Assembly: GCF_014648475.1 (NCBI RefSeq) | Contig: NZ_BMRE01000073.1 | Location: forward strand, 1-32,293 | Source of the DNA: Lentzea flava | GTDB lineage: Bacteria; Actinomycetota; Actinomycetes; Mycobacteriales; Pseudonocardiaceae | Direction: 5' to 3' | Length of the DNA: 32,293 nucleotides | Part shown: positions 7,372 to 15,132 of the stretch, in pieces | Numbering within the stretch: the stretch's first letter is position 1 | Layout: every line of letters begins with the position of its first letter | Made by a program: the position numbers and the translations under genes | The notes under the pieces: model-generated | Databases searched by the model: none | What the model saw: only the letters and a program-made list of their open reading frames with translations | What the model was told of the DNA's origin: nothing

Positions 7372-8019
7372 TTGCTAGCCGAGTTCACCGGGTTGTCCGC
7401 GCTCGAGGAGCTCGCCGCTCGGATAAGGGGCGCCGACTTTCCCGTGGTGGACCACTGGACCGACGTCGGCGTGTGGTTCCGCGAGTGGGCGGCCCGGCCG
7501 GAGCTGCGCAAGGAGCTTCGCGCGTACATCGACGGGCTCACGCCGCAGCAGGCGACCTGGGTGATCGCGCACTCGCGCGAGACGACGACGCACTTCGCGT
7601 GGTGCCTGCGTGACGAGAAGGACGAGCCGTTCACGTTCTGGCTGCACGAGTACAAGCCGCTCACGGACTGGCGGGCCGGGTACGCGGACTCGGTCCACAA
7701 CCACCGGTACCACTTCTGCACCACCATCCTGAGCGGCGCGTACCTGCACGAACGTTTCGACGCACGGCTCGGTGTCGGTGGACGCACGATCGTCGCCACA
7801 GAGCTCACGAACCGCACTCAGTGCACTGAGGGCACCACGGGCACATTGCTCGCGCACGAGTTCCACCGCATCCCGCGCGCGGCCGACGGGACGATGACGT
7901 TCCTAGTCAAGTCGCGTGCCGTCACGCCGTGGAGCCTCAGCTACGACCCGGACACCGGGATCAGCCACCGGCACGTGCCGGTCGAGGACCGGCTGGAGGA
8001 TCTGACGAACCATCTGTGA
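7372..8019 (+). CDS. Cupin-like protein of unknown function
   Basis: The 215-residue soluble protein has a helical N-terminal part (RPELRKELRAYIDGL) and a C-terminal region that reads like a double-stranded beta-helix cupin. DSVHNHRYHF supplies His109, His111 and His114. GAYLHERFD carries His126, and TLLAHEFHRIP adds His162 and His165. The histidine pattern suggests one metal ion, as in cupin dioxygenases, but the usual Glu of motif 1 is not obvious. No signal peptide is seen. The TTG start (7372) lies 10 nt after GAGGAG (7356-7361), which itself straddles the end of the preceding gene. The gap to that gene is 6 bp, so co-transcription is very likely. The function is unknown and the assignment to cupins rests on motif reading only. 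Confidence 0.75.
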   Translation: MLAEFTGLSALEELAARIRGADFPVVDHWTDVGVWFREWAARPELRKELRAYIDGLTPQQATWVIAHSRETTTHFAWCLRDEKDEPFTFWLHEYKPLTDWRAGYADSVHNHRYHFCTTILSGAYLHERFDARLGVGGRTIVATELTNRTQCTEGTTGTLLAHEFHRIPRAADGTMTFLVKSRAVTPWSLSYDPDTGISHRHVPVEDRLEDLTNHL

Positions 8020-8079
8020 AGCCGCGCCGGGGCGCGCGTAACACGCTTACCATCAGCCCACCCGGTGGGAGGGCTGATG

Positions 8080-8730
8080 ATGCGTACGCGCACAACGATT
8101 CCGAGGTCTGTCATCGCGGACGTGGAGCAGCGCGTGAGGCGGCTGTGCGAGGACCTGGCCGCGAAGCTGCAGTTCCACGGCTGGCACCACGTGAGCTTCG
8201 TCCGCGACAAGGCCGTGCACTTCGCCGAGCGCAACGGCGCCGCGAGGGACGTCGTCGAGGTCGCCGCTCTGGTGCACGACCTGAACTACATGGTCCGCCG
8301 CAACTCGCTGCCGACCGACGGCGCGGCGCTGCGCAGGAAGGTCCTGTTCGTCGCGGGTGTCTGCATCGGCGACATCGAGTGGATCGAACGGATCGTCCTC
8401 GAGGCCGAGATGCGCACCCGCCACCGCGACATCTCGCTGGAGGCCCAGGCGCTGTCCGACGCCGACACGCTCTTCAAGGCACTGCCGGTCACGCCGGTCG
8501 TCCTCGCGCACAAGTACCTGCAGGAGAACGGGATCACGTTGCGGGAGCTCGCGCACAAGATCGTGGGCGAGCAGGTGGGCAAGGCCGACGAGGGCTACTA
8601 CTTCTACGACGCGGAGGCCGCCGCGACCTACACGAAGTGGGCCGAGACGAACCTCTCGCTGTGGAAGTGCATCGTCGAGTCGCTGGACGATCCGTGCGTC
8701 GAGGACCTGCTGGCCAAGGTGGCGTCCTGA
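8080..8730 (+). CDS. HD-domain metal-dependent phosphohydrolase-like protein
   Basis: The 216-residue protein carries HD-superfamily signatures: FHGWHHVSFVRDKAVHFAE (His36/His37, helix 1), AALVHDLNY with the HD dyad His66-Asp67, and LSDADTLFKA with Asp127 as the last metal ligand. HD proteins hydrolyse phosphate esters such as nucleotides or cyclic nucleotides; the substrate here is not known. Two adjacent ATG codons and a GTG are possible. I choose ATG 8080 because GGAGGG (8068-8073) lies 6 nt before it. It follows the cupin gene after 60 bp on the same strand and probably belongs to the same unit. An upstream run GCGCGCGTAACACGCTTACC could hold a secondary promoter. It ends 18 bp from the stop of the convergent CHAT-like gene. 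Confidence 0.8.
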   Translation: MRTRTTIPRSVIADVEQRVRRLCEDLAAKLQFHGWHHVSFVRDKAVHFAERNGAARDVVEVAALVHDLNYMVRRNSLPTDGAALRRKVLFVAGVCIGDIEWIERIVLEAEMRTRHRDISLEAQALSDADTLFKALPVTPVVLAHKYLQENGITLRELAHKIVGEQVGKADEGYYFYDAEAAATYTKWAETNLSLWKCIVESLDDPCVEDLLAKVAS

Positions 8731-8748
8731 GCGACGGACGGAGACCGG

Positions 8749-10737
8749 CTACCGGAGCCTGAGGTCCGCGTTGCCGTGCAACGTGTAGGCCAGGCCCATC
8801 ACGTTGCCGCGGCCGATCATCTCCCAACGGGTCAGCCGCAGCGCCTCCCCCGCGCTGAACCCCGCCGCCAGCCGCGCGAGCACCACGCCGGTCACCCAGC
8901 CCGCCATGTCCTGCGGCACCACGGTCTCCGGGCTGATCACGGCCGACGCGCCGCCGTCGGAGAATGCCCGCACCAGGCCGGTCATCGGCGATGTTCCCAC
9001 CACCAACGGCTTGCGCGACGGCCAGTGCGGGCGCGGCCACACGCCCTCGCGGTCCCAGCGTTCGATCTCCTCAGCGTCGAGGAACCCCTCGCGGAAGTGC
9101 AGGTGCACGACGTCCATCGACTCGTCGGCCAGCGACCGCCCCAGCTCCGACGGGCTGACGTAGGCCGATGACACGACCTCGGGCGGAAGCATCGACATCA
9201 GCTCGGTGACGTGTCGTTCGGTCAACGCGCGGTCCATGCCGTGATCGACCGCCATCGACACCTCGAACGGGCGCGGGCGCGGCGAGACCACCGGAACCAG
9301 CGGTCCGACCGGTTGCTCCAGCACGCACGACAGGCCCCAGAAACCGAAGGGGCACAACACGTTTCCGCTGTGGTCGGCCACCGGACAGTGCGCAGGCACC
9401 TCTCCCCCGGCCCCGAACGGACCGAACTGGCCCACGGACGCGCACAGCCGGTACGGCCCGTCCTGGAACGGCAGGTCGTAGATCAACGACCACGGCACGG
9501 TGCCCGTGGTCAGGTCGGCGATCATCAGCCCGGCCGGGCGGCCACCGGCACGGGCCAGCCGCCGGATCCGGTCCGCCGGCGCGTCGGAGCCGAACAGCCG
9601 CGCGCACAGCGAGGAGCCCTGCCTGGCGAGCGCGGCGAGATCCTCGCAGAACGCCGGGAAGTCCTTGCCGTACCAGGGATCCAGCCCCGACACGTGCGGC
9701 AGCGAGCGCGGCAGGTCACCGAGGTCCAGGCTGATCCACGACGGCACCCCGCCGGACGCGACCAGCGCCCGCTCGCCGAGCACCATGATCGACGCCACCC
9801 GCGACGACAACGGTGCGAGATCCGCGAACGTCCGCGACAGCCGGAACCGCGCGGTGGAATGCGACTCGCCAGCCCCGACCGGCAGCACGACCTGCTGCAC
9901 GTGCACCGGCACCACGCCGGAGTAGATGACGAGCTCTCCGCTCCACGGCACCGACGCGTACGGCGTCGTGACCGGAAAGCTCACCCACGGGCTGGAACCC
10001 TCCGCGGGCAGCACGAACGACTCCGACTGGACCGCGCGCCCGTTCATGCTGAGCACGGCCCGCAGTTCCAGGTCGCACGGCAGAGCAGCCGCGTGCTGCC
10101 CCACGTGCACCCACACCTCGTAGTCCGCTCCCGGCCGCAACGTTCCCGCGATGCCCTCGGTGGCACCGGGCAGCGCGACCATCACGGTGACCGCGCGGTC
10201 GTCCGGCGGCGGCGGCTCCGGCAGGGCGGTGAAGCGAACGAGACGACGCCGCTCCAGCTCGCGGAACTGCCAGAGAGCGTCCTCGACCCGGCCCTCCCCC
10301 ACGCCACGAGGCTCCGCGATCACGACGTACGGCGCGCTCCACCCGATGAACGCGGAAGCGGGATCCACCGGCACCCACGAGTGCACAGCGGTGAACAGCA
10401 CGACCGGACGCCCGAGCCGGCGCAGCGCCTGGACGACCGGAGCGGTGTCCCACGAGCGCGTGTCGTGCAACGCGACCACGTCGCCCACGACGTCGGTGAT
10501 CGACGGCAGCGCCGAGGCCGACGGGAAGTGGCGGAGATCGAGAACGGCGAGGCGCAGCACCCGCACCCGCGTGGTGACCACCGCCGGCGCCGCGCGTCCG
10601 ACGGCCAGACCCCGGCTGACCTGGGCCCACCCGCCGGGATAGGTCACGACGAGCAGGGACTTCGTGGCGACGAGCGCGGCGGCGAACTCCAGCGGCGTGC
10701 CTTCGCCGCCGGAGACGGTGAACTCAACGGGCGCCAC
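8749..10737 (-). CDS. CHAT-like protein lacking the catalytic cysteine
   Basis: This is a 662-residue soluble protein. The N-terminal third is Rossmann-like. The middle is beta-rich and includes a cysteine-containing patch (HCPVADHSG, then LCPFGFWGLSCVLEQP) seen in actinobacterial CHAT proteins. The C-terminal part matches the end of CHAT (caspase-like) domains: MDVVHLHFREG (541-551), KPLVVGTSPMTGL, GASAVISPETVVPQDMAGW, LAAGFSAGEALRLTRW and the final GNADLRLR. In active CHAT proteases the first motif is H-G after a Cys and the second is SACxTG; here these are HLHFREG and VGTSPMTG. The expected cysteine is Ser/Pro, so a protease function is doubtful. GTG 10737 lies 22 bp after the stop of ctaB on the same strand without a clear ribosome site, so it may depend on ctaB transcription. 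Confidence 0.75.
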   Translation of the reverse strand: MAPVEFTVSGGEGTPLEFAAALVATKSLLVVTYPGGWAQVSRGLAVGRAAPAVVTTRVRVLRLAVLDLRHFPSASALPSITDVVGDVVALHDTRSWDTAPVVQALRRLGRPVVLFTAVHSWVPVDPASAFIGWSAPYVVIAEPRGVGEGRVEDALWQFRELERRRLVRFTALPEPPPPDDRAVTVMVALPGATEGIAGTLRPGADYEVWVHVGQHAAALPCDLELRAVLSMNGRAVQSESFVLPAEGSSPWVSFPVTTPYASVPWSGELVIYSGVVPVHVQQVVLPVGAGESHSTARFRLSRTFADLAPLSSRVASIMVLGERALVASGGVPSWISLDLGDLPRSLPHVSGLDPWYGKDFPAFCEDLAALARQGSSLCARLFGSDAPADRIRRLARAGGRPAGLMIADLTTGTVPWSLIYDLPFQDGPYRLCASVGQFGPFGAGGEVPAHCPVADHSGNVLCPFGFWGLSCVLEQPVGPLVPVVSPRPRPFEVSMAVDHGMDRALTERHVTELMSMLPPEVVSSAYVSPSELGRSLADESMDVVHLHFREGFLDAEEIERWDREGVWPRPHWPSRKPLVVGTSPMTGLVRAFSDGGASAVISPETVVPQDMAGWVTGVVLARLAAGFSAGEALRLTRWEMIGRGNVMGLAYTLHGNADLRLR

Positions 10738-10759
10738 AGCCGTACGCCTGGAGGTGCAG

Positions 10760-11683
10760 CTAGAACGGCCAGCCCAGCACCGGCAACCCGACCACCGCGT
10801 CGACGGCGAGACCGCAGAAGACGAGCATCAGGTAGAGGTTCGACATGTGGAAGAACTTCATGGTGTTCGTGGAGCCGCCGCGGCGCACGACGTTGTGCAG
10901 CTTGTGCGCGAAGACGGCGAACCACACGCCGGACAGCGCCGCCACGGCCACGTAGATCCACGAGGTGACGGGGGCCAGCGCCAGGGTGCAGACGACGGTG
11001 ATCCAGCTGTAGATGACGATCTGCCGCGTCACCTGCTGAGCTGTGGCCACCACCGGCAGCATCGGCACGCCTGCTCGGGCGTAGTCCTCCTTGAACTTCA
11101 TGGCGAGAGCCCAGGTGTGTGGCGGAGTCCAGAAGAAGATGACGCCGAACATCACCAGGGCGGGCCACTCCACCGTGCCCGTCACCGCGCTCCAGCCGAT
11201 GATCACCGGCATGCACCCCGCCATGCCGCCCCAGATGATGTTCTGGGAGGTCCGGCGCTTGAGCACGAGCGTGTAGACGAAGATGTAGAAGAGGATCGTC
11301 GCCACGGCGAACGCGGCCGACATGAGGTTGACGAAGATCCAGAGGAACGCGAACGAGACGACGCCGAGCACGATGCCGAAGATCAGGGCGTTGCGCGGCG
11401 GGATGGCGTTCTGGGCGAGCGGGCGGGCCGTCGTCCGCTTCATGACCGAGTCGATGTCGGCGTCGACGAAGCAGTTGAGGGCATTTGCCGACCCCGCGGC
11501 GAGGGTGCCGCCGGTGAGCGTGCAGGCGATCAGCCACAGCGGCGGGAGGCCGTGCTGGGCGAGCAGCATCGCGGGGATCGTCGTGATGAGCAGGAGCTCG
11601 ATGACCCGCGGCTTGGTGAGTGCCACATAGGCGCCAACAACCTGGCGAGGCGTCCGGGAAGGAGCCTCGAGGACGGCACTCAT
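10760..11683 (-). CDS. ctaB: Protoheme IX farnesyltransferase (heme O synthase)
   Basis: The 307-residue integral membrane prenyltransferase of the UbiA superfamily has about nine hydrophobic helices. The first aspartate-rich site is NALNCFVDADIDSVMKRT, with Asn70, Asp74 and Asp78 binding Mg-farnesyl diphosphate. It also has the conserved YTLVLKRRTSQNIIWGG loop and a second site FFWTPPHTWALAMKFKEDY. It farnesylates heme B to heme O, the precursor of heme A for cytochrome c oxidase. ATG 11683 follows GAGGAG (11694-11699, minus strand). It is divergent from tkt, the arrangement found in many actinobacteria, which supports the assignment. The CHAT-like gene follows closely downstream. Confidence 0.97.
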   Translation of the reverse strand: MSAVLEAPSRTPRQVVGAYVALTKPRVIELLLITTIPAMLLAQHGLPPLWLIACTLTGGTLAAGSANALNCFVDADIDSVMKRTTARPLAQNAIPPRNALIFGIVLGVVSFAFLWIFVNLMSAAFAVATILFYIFVYTLVLKRRTSQNIIWGGMAGCMPVIIGWSAVTGTVEWPALVMFGVIFFWTPPHTWALAMKFKEDYARAGVPMLPVVATAQQVTRQIVIYSWITVVCTLALAPVTSWIYVAVAALSGVWFAVFAHKLHNVVRRGGSTNTMKFFHMSNLYLMLVFCGLAVDAVVGLPVLGWPF

Positions 11684-11925
11684 CGCGTGAACGCTCCTCG
11701 CATCGCAGAGGTGTGAAAACCAGCGACTGATGGTAACCGCGCAAAGAATTCACAGCCCGTTCGGGTGCCGGTGTGCCTGGGCACACACCCGCCTGAGACC
11801 TTTCAGAGCAACATCCGGATCTCTCAGGACTAGGCTGGCCGCAGGACGAGGGAGAGACGCGGGTCAGGCTACTCGGGATCGATCAAGCCTGTCCGCCCTA
11901 GCGACAAGAGTGGAGCTGTAAGTCC
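11684..11925. promoter_or_regulatory. Divergent ctaB / tkt intergenic region
   Basis: This 242-bp region carries both promoters. For tkt, TAGGCT (11831-11836) is the best -10 and gives a leader of roughly 80 nt. For ctaB, TACCAT (11735-11730, minus strand) is a weaker candidate. Two inverted repeats are present: GTGTGC/GCACAC (11771-11786, 4-nt spacer) and CTGAGA/TCTCAG (11793-11798 and 11822-11827), the second just upstream of the tkt -10. They are possible regulator sites. I saw no riboswitch. Confidence 0.45.
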
Positions 11926-14016
11926 GTGACCGTCACCGACGACATCACCCGGCTCACCAAGGCCGATCTGCCTGACGACTGGACGGAGCTGGACAAGCGC
12001 GCCGTCGACACCGCTCGGCTGCTCGCGGCGGATGCGGTGCAGAAGGTCGGCAACGGGCACCCCGGCACCGCCATGAGCCTCGCGCCGCTGGCGTACACGC
12101 TGTTCCAGCGCGTCCTGCGGCACGACCCCGCCGACCCGGACTGGATCGGCCGCGACCGGTTCGTGCTCTCCGCCGGCCACTCCAGCCTGACGCTGTACGT
12201 GCAGCTGTACCTCTCCGGCTACGGCCTCGAGCTGGACGACCTCAAGGCGCTGCGCACGTGGGGCTCGAAGACCCCCGGCCACCCCGAGCACGGGCACACC
12301 AAGGGCGTCGAGATCACGACCGGCCCGCTGGGCTCCGGTCTCGCCTCCGCGGTCGGCATGGCGATGGCCGCCCGCCGCGAGCGCGGCCTGTTCGACCCGG
12401 ACGCCGCGCCGGGCCAGAGCCCGTTCGACCACCACATCTACGTGATCGCGTCCGACGGTGACATCGAGGAGGGCGTCACCTCCGAGGCGTCGTCGCTCGC
12501 CGGCACGCAGCAGCTCGGCAACCTGATCGTCTTCTACGACGACAACAAGATCTCGATCGAGGACGACACCACGATCGCGCTGTCCGAGGACACCGCGAAG
12601 CGCTACGAGGCCTACGGCTGGCACGTCCAGGTCGTGGAGTCCGGCGAGAACGTCAAGGGCATCCTCGAGGCCGTCGAGAAGGCCAAGGCCGTCACCGACA
12701 AGCCCTCCTTCATCCTGCTGCGCACGATCATCGGCTACCCGGCGCCGAACAAGCAGAACACCGGTGCCGCGCACGGTGCCGCGCTGGGCGTCGACGAGGT
12801 CAAGGCCACCAAGCAGATCCTCGGCTTCGACCCCGAGCAGACCTTCGAGGTCGCCGACGAGGTCCTCGACCACGCGCGTGAGGTCGTCAAGCGCGGTGAG
12901 CACGCCAAGGCCGAGTGGCAGAAGTCGTTCGACGCGTGGGCCGCGGCCAACCCGGAGAACAAGAAGCTGCTGGACCGCCTCGTCGCCCGCGAGCTGCCAG
13001 AGGGCTGGGCGGACGCGCTGCCGGTCTACCCGGTCGACGCCAAGGGCGTGCCGACCCGCAAGGCCTCCGGTGAGGTGATCAACGCGCTCGCCGGCGCGCT
13101 GCCCGAGCTCTGGGGTGGTTCCGCCGACCTCGCCGAGTCGAACCTGACGACCATCAAGGGCGCCAAGTCGTTCGGCCCGGAGTCGATCTCCACGGGCATG
13201 TGGAAGGCCGACCCGTACGGCCGCGTGCTGCACTTCGGTGTCCGCGAGCACGCGATGGGCGCGATCCTCAACGGCATCGCGCTGCACGGCCCGACCCGCC
13301 CGTTCGGCGGCACGTTCCTCGTGTTCTCCGACTACATGCGCCCGTCCGTGCGGCTCGCGGCGATCATGCAGGCGGCGGTCACGTACGTGTGGACGCACGA
13401 CTCGATCGGTCTCGGCGAGGACGGCCCGACGCACCAGCCGATCGAGCACCTCGCCGCCCTGCGCGCGATCCCGGACTTCGCGGTCGTCCGCCCCGGTGAC
13501 GCGAACGAGACCGCGTACGCGTGGAAGGCCGTGCTGGAGCAGTTCGGCCCGGTCGGCCTCGCGCTGACCCGCCAGAACGTGCCGACCCTGGAGGGCACCT
13601 CCGCCGAGGGCGTGAAGCGCGGCGGTTACGTGCTCTTCGGTGACGACAACCCGGAGATCGTGATCATCGGCACCGGCTCTGAGCTGCAGGTTGCCGCCGA
13701 GGCCGGGAAGGTTCTGCAGGGCGAGGGCGTTGCAGTGCGTGTGGTGTCCATGCCTTCCATCGACTGGTTCGAGAAGCAGGACGCCGAGTACCGCGAGTCG
13801 GTCATCCCGTCGTCGGTCAAGGCGCGCGTGGCGGTGGAAGCCGGTATCGCGCAGCCGTGGTACCGCTGGGTCGGCGACGCGGGCGAGATCGTGTCGATCG
13901 AGCACTTCGGCGCCTCGGCCGACTACCAGACGTTGTTCAAGGAGTTCGGCTTCACGACGGAGAACGTCGTCGCCGCCGCCCGCCGTTCCCTTGACCGAGT
14001 GAGGGGTAACAAGTGA
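11926..14016 (+). CDS. tkt: Transketolase
   Basis: This is a full-length transketolase of 696 residues. The thiamine-diphosphate domain carries GHPGTAMSLAPLAY and SDGDIEEGVTSEASSLAG (residues 176-193) for ThDP and metal binding, ending in the conserved YDDNKIS. The pyrimidine-binding domain has FGVREHAMGAI with the catalytic Glu441 and DSIGLGEDGPTHQPIEHL. The C-terminal domain closes the chain. It transfers two-carbon units between ketose and aldose phosphates in the non-oxidative pentose phosphate pathway. GTG 11926 follows GGAG (11912-11915) at 10 nt. It is first of the tkt-tal-pgi-zwf-opcA-pgl operon, and its stop overlaps the tal GTG (GTGA). Confidence 0.98.
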   Translation: MTVTDDITRLTKADLPDDWTELDKRAVDTARLLAADAVQKVGNGHPGTAMSLAPLAYTLFQRVLRHDPADPDWIGRDRFVLSAGHSSLTLYVQLYLSGYGLELDDLKALRTWGSKTPGHPEHGHTKGVEITTGPLGSGLASAVGMAMAARRERGLFDPDAAPGQSPFDHHIYVIASDGDIEEGVTSEASSLAGTQQLGNLIVFYDDNKISIEDDTTIALSEDTAKRYEAYGWHVQVVESGENVKGILEAVEKAKAVTDKPSFILLRTIIGYPAPNKQNTGAAHGAALGVDEVKATKQILGFDPEQTFEVADEVLDHAREVVKRGEHAKAEWQKSFDAWAAANPENKKLLDRLVARELPEGWADALPVYPVDAKGVPTRKASGEVINALAGALPELWGGSADLAESNLTTIKGAKSFGPESISTGMWKADPYGRVLHFGVREHAMGAILNGIALHGPTRPFGGTFLVFSDYMRPSVRLAAIMQAAVTYVWTHDSIGLGEDGPTHQPIEHLAALRAIPDFAVVRPGDANETAYAWKAVLEQFGPVGLALTRQNVPTLEGTSAEGVKRGGYVLFGDDNPEIVIIGTGSELQVAAEAGKVLQGEGVAVRVVSMPSIDWFEKQDAEYRESVIPSSVKARVAVEAGIAQPWYRWVGDAGEIVSIEHFGASADYQTLFKEFGFTTENVVAAARRSLDRVRGNK

Positions 14017-15125
14017 GCAAGCCGCATCTGGAAGCACTGTCCGGCGCCGGTGTCTCGATCTGGCTCGACGACCTGTCGCGTGAGCGGCTCACCAGCGGCA
14101 ACCTGGACGAGCTGATCCGCGACTGGAACGTCGTCGGCGTCACGACGAACCCGACGATCTTCGCGGGCGCGCTCTCCAAGGGCGAGTCCTACGACGAGCA
14201 GGTCCGCGAGCTCGCCAACCGGGGTGCCGACACCGAGGCGACCATCCGCGAGGTCACCACGACCGACGTGCGCAACGCGTGCGACAAGTTCCGCGACATC
14301 TACAACTCGACGAACGGTGTGGACGGCCGCGTCTCCATCGAGGTCGACCCGCGCCTGGCGTTCGACACGGACAAGACCGTGGCCGAGGCGCAGGACCTGT
14401 GGAAGACCGTGGACCGGCCGAACCTGCTGGTGAAGATCCCGGCCACCGAGGCGGGCCTGCCCGCGATCACCAAGACGATCGCCGAGGGCATCTCCGTCAA
14501 CGTCACGCTGATCTTCTCGGTCGAGCGCTACCAGAAGGTCATGGAGGCCTACCTCGACGGCCTGGAGCAGGCCAAGGCGAACGGCCACGACCTGCGCTCG
14601 ATCCACTCGGTCGCGTCGTTCTTCGTGTCGCGGGTGGACACCGAGATCGACAAGCGCCTGGACAAGATCGGCTCGGACGAGGCGAAGGCGTTGCGCGGCA
14701 AGGCGGCTCTCGCCAACGCGTGGATCGCCTACGGCGCGTTCGAGAAGACGTTCCAGGGTGAGCGCTGGGAGGCCCTCAAGGCGGACGGCGCGAACGCGCA
14801 GCGTCCGCTGTGGGCGTCGACCGGCGTGAAGGACCCCAGCTACTCCCCGACCCTCTACGTCGACCAGCTCGTCGTCGACGGCGTCGTGAACACGATGCCG
14901 GAGAAGACGCTGCAGGCCGTCGCCGATGGCGGCAAGATCGTCGGTGACACGGTCACCGGACGCGCCGCTGAGGGCCAGGAGGTGTTCGACCAGCTCGCCG
15001 CCGTGGGAATCGACCTGCAGGACGTGTTCAAGGTCCTGGAGACCGAGGGTGTCGAGAAGTTCGAGAAGTCCTGGGAAGAGTTGCTCGAGACGGTGACGAA
15101 CCAACTGGCTCAACTGAAGGGCTGA
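14013..15125 (+). CDS. tal: Transaldolase
   Basis: The 370-residue transaldolase is of the longer type usual in actinobacteria. SIWLDDLSRERL opens the protein, GVTTNPTIFAGAL follows, and NLLVKIPATEAGLPAI carries the Schiff-base lysine Lys141. SVNVTLIFSVERY, SVASFFVSRVDTEID and RPLWASTGVKDPSY complete the family pattern. It exchanges three-carbon units (sedoheptulose-7-phosphate plus glyceraldehyde-3-phosphate to erythrose-4-phosphate plus fructose-6-phosphate). The GTG start overlaps the tkt stop by 4 bp. The neighbours supply the rest of the pathway, and pgi follows after 7 bp. Confidence 0.98.
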   Translation: MSKPHLEALSGAGVSIWLDDLSRERLTSGNLDELIRDWNVVGVTTNPTIFAGALSKGESYDEQVRELANRGADTEATIREVTTTDVRNACDKFRDIYNSTNGVDGRVSIEVDPRLAFDTDKTVAEAQDLWKTVDRPNLLVKIPATEAGLPAITKTIAEGISVNVTLIFSVERYQKVMEAYLDGLEQAKANGHDLRSIHSVASFFVSRVDTEIDKRLDKIGSDEAKALRGKAALANAWIAYGAFEKTFQGERWEALKADGANAQRPLWASTGVKDPSYSPTLYVDQLVVDGVVNTMPEKTLQAVADGGKIVGDTVTGRAAEGQEVFDQLAAVGIDLQDVFKVLETEGVEKFEKSWEELLETVTNQLAQLKG

Positions 15126-15132
15126 TCACACA

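Noticed and set aside
11869..14037. 722-residue open frame antisense to tkt
   Set aside because: It is a GC-skew shadow: low-complexity Arg/Val/Leu/Asp-rich composition, no domain, no ribosome site, and tkt on the other strand is unambiguous.
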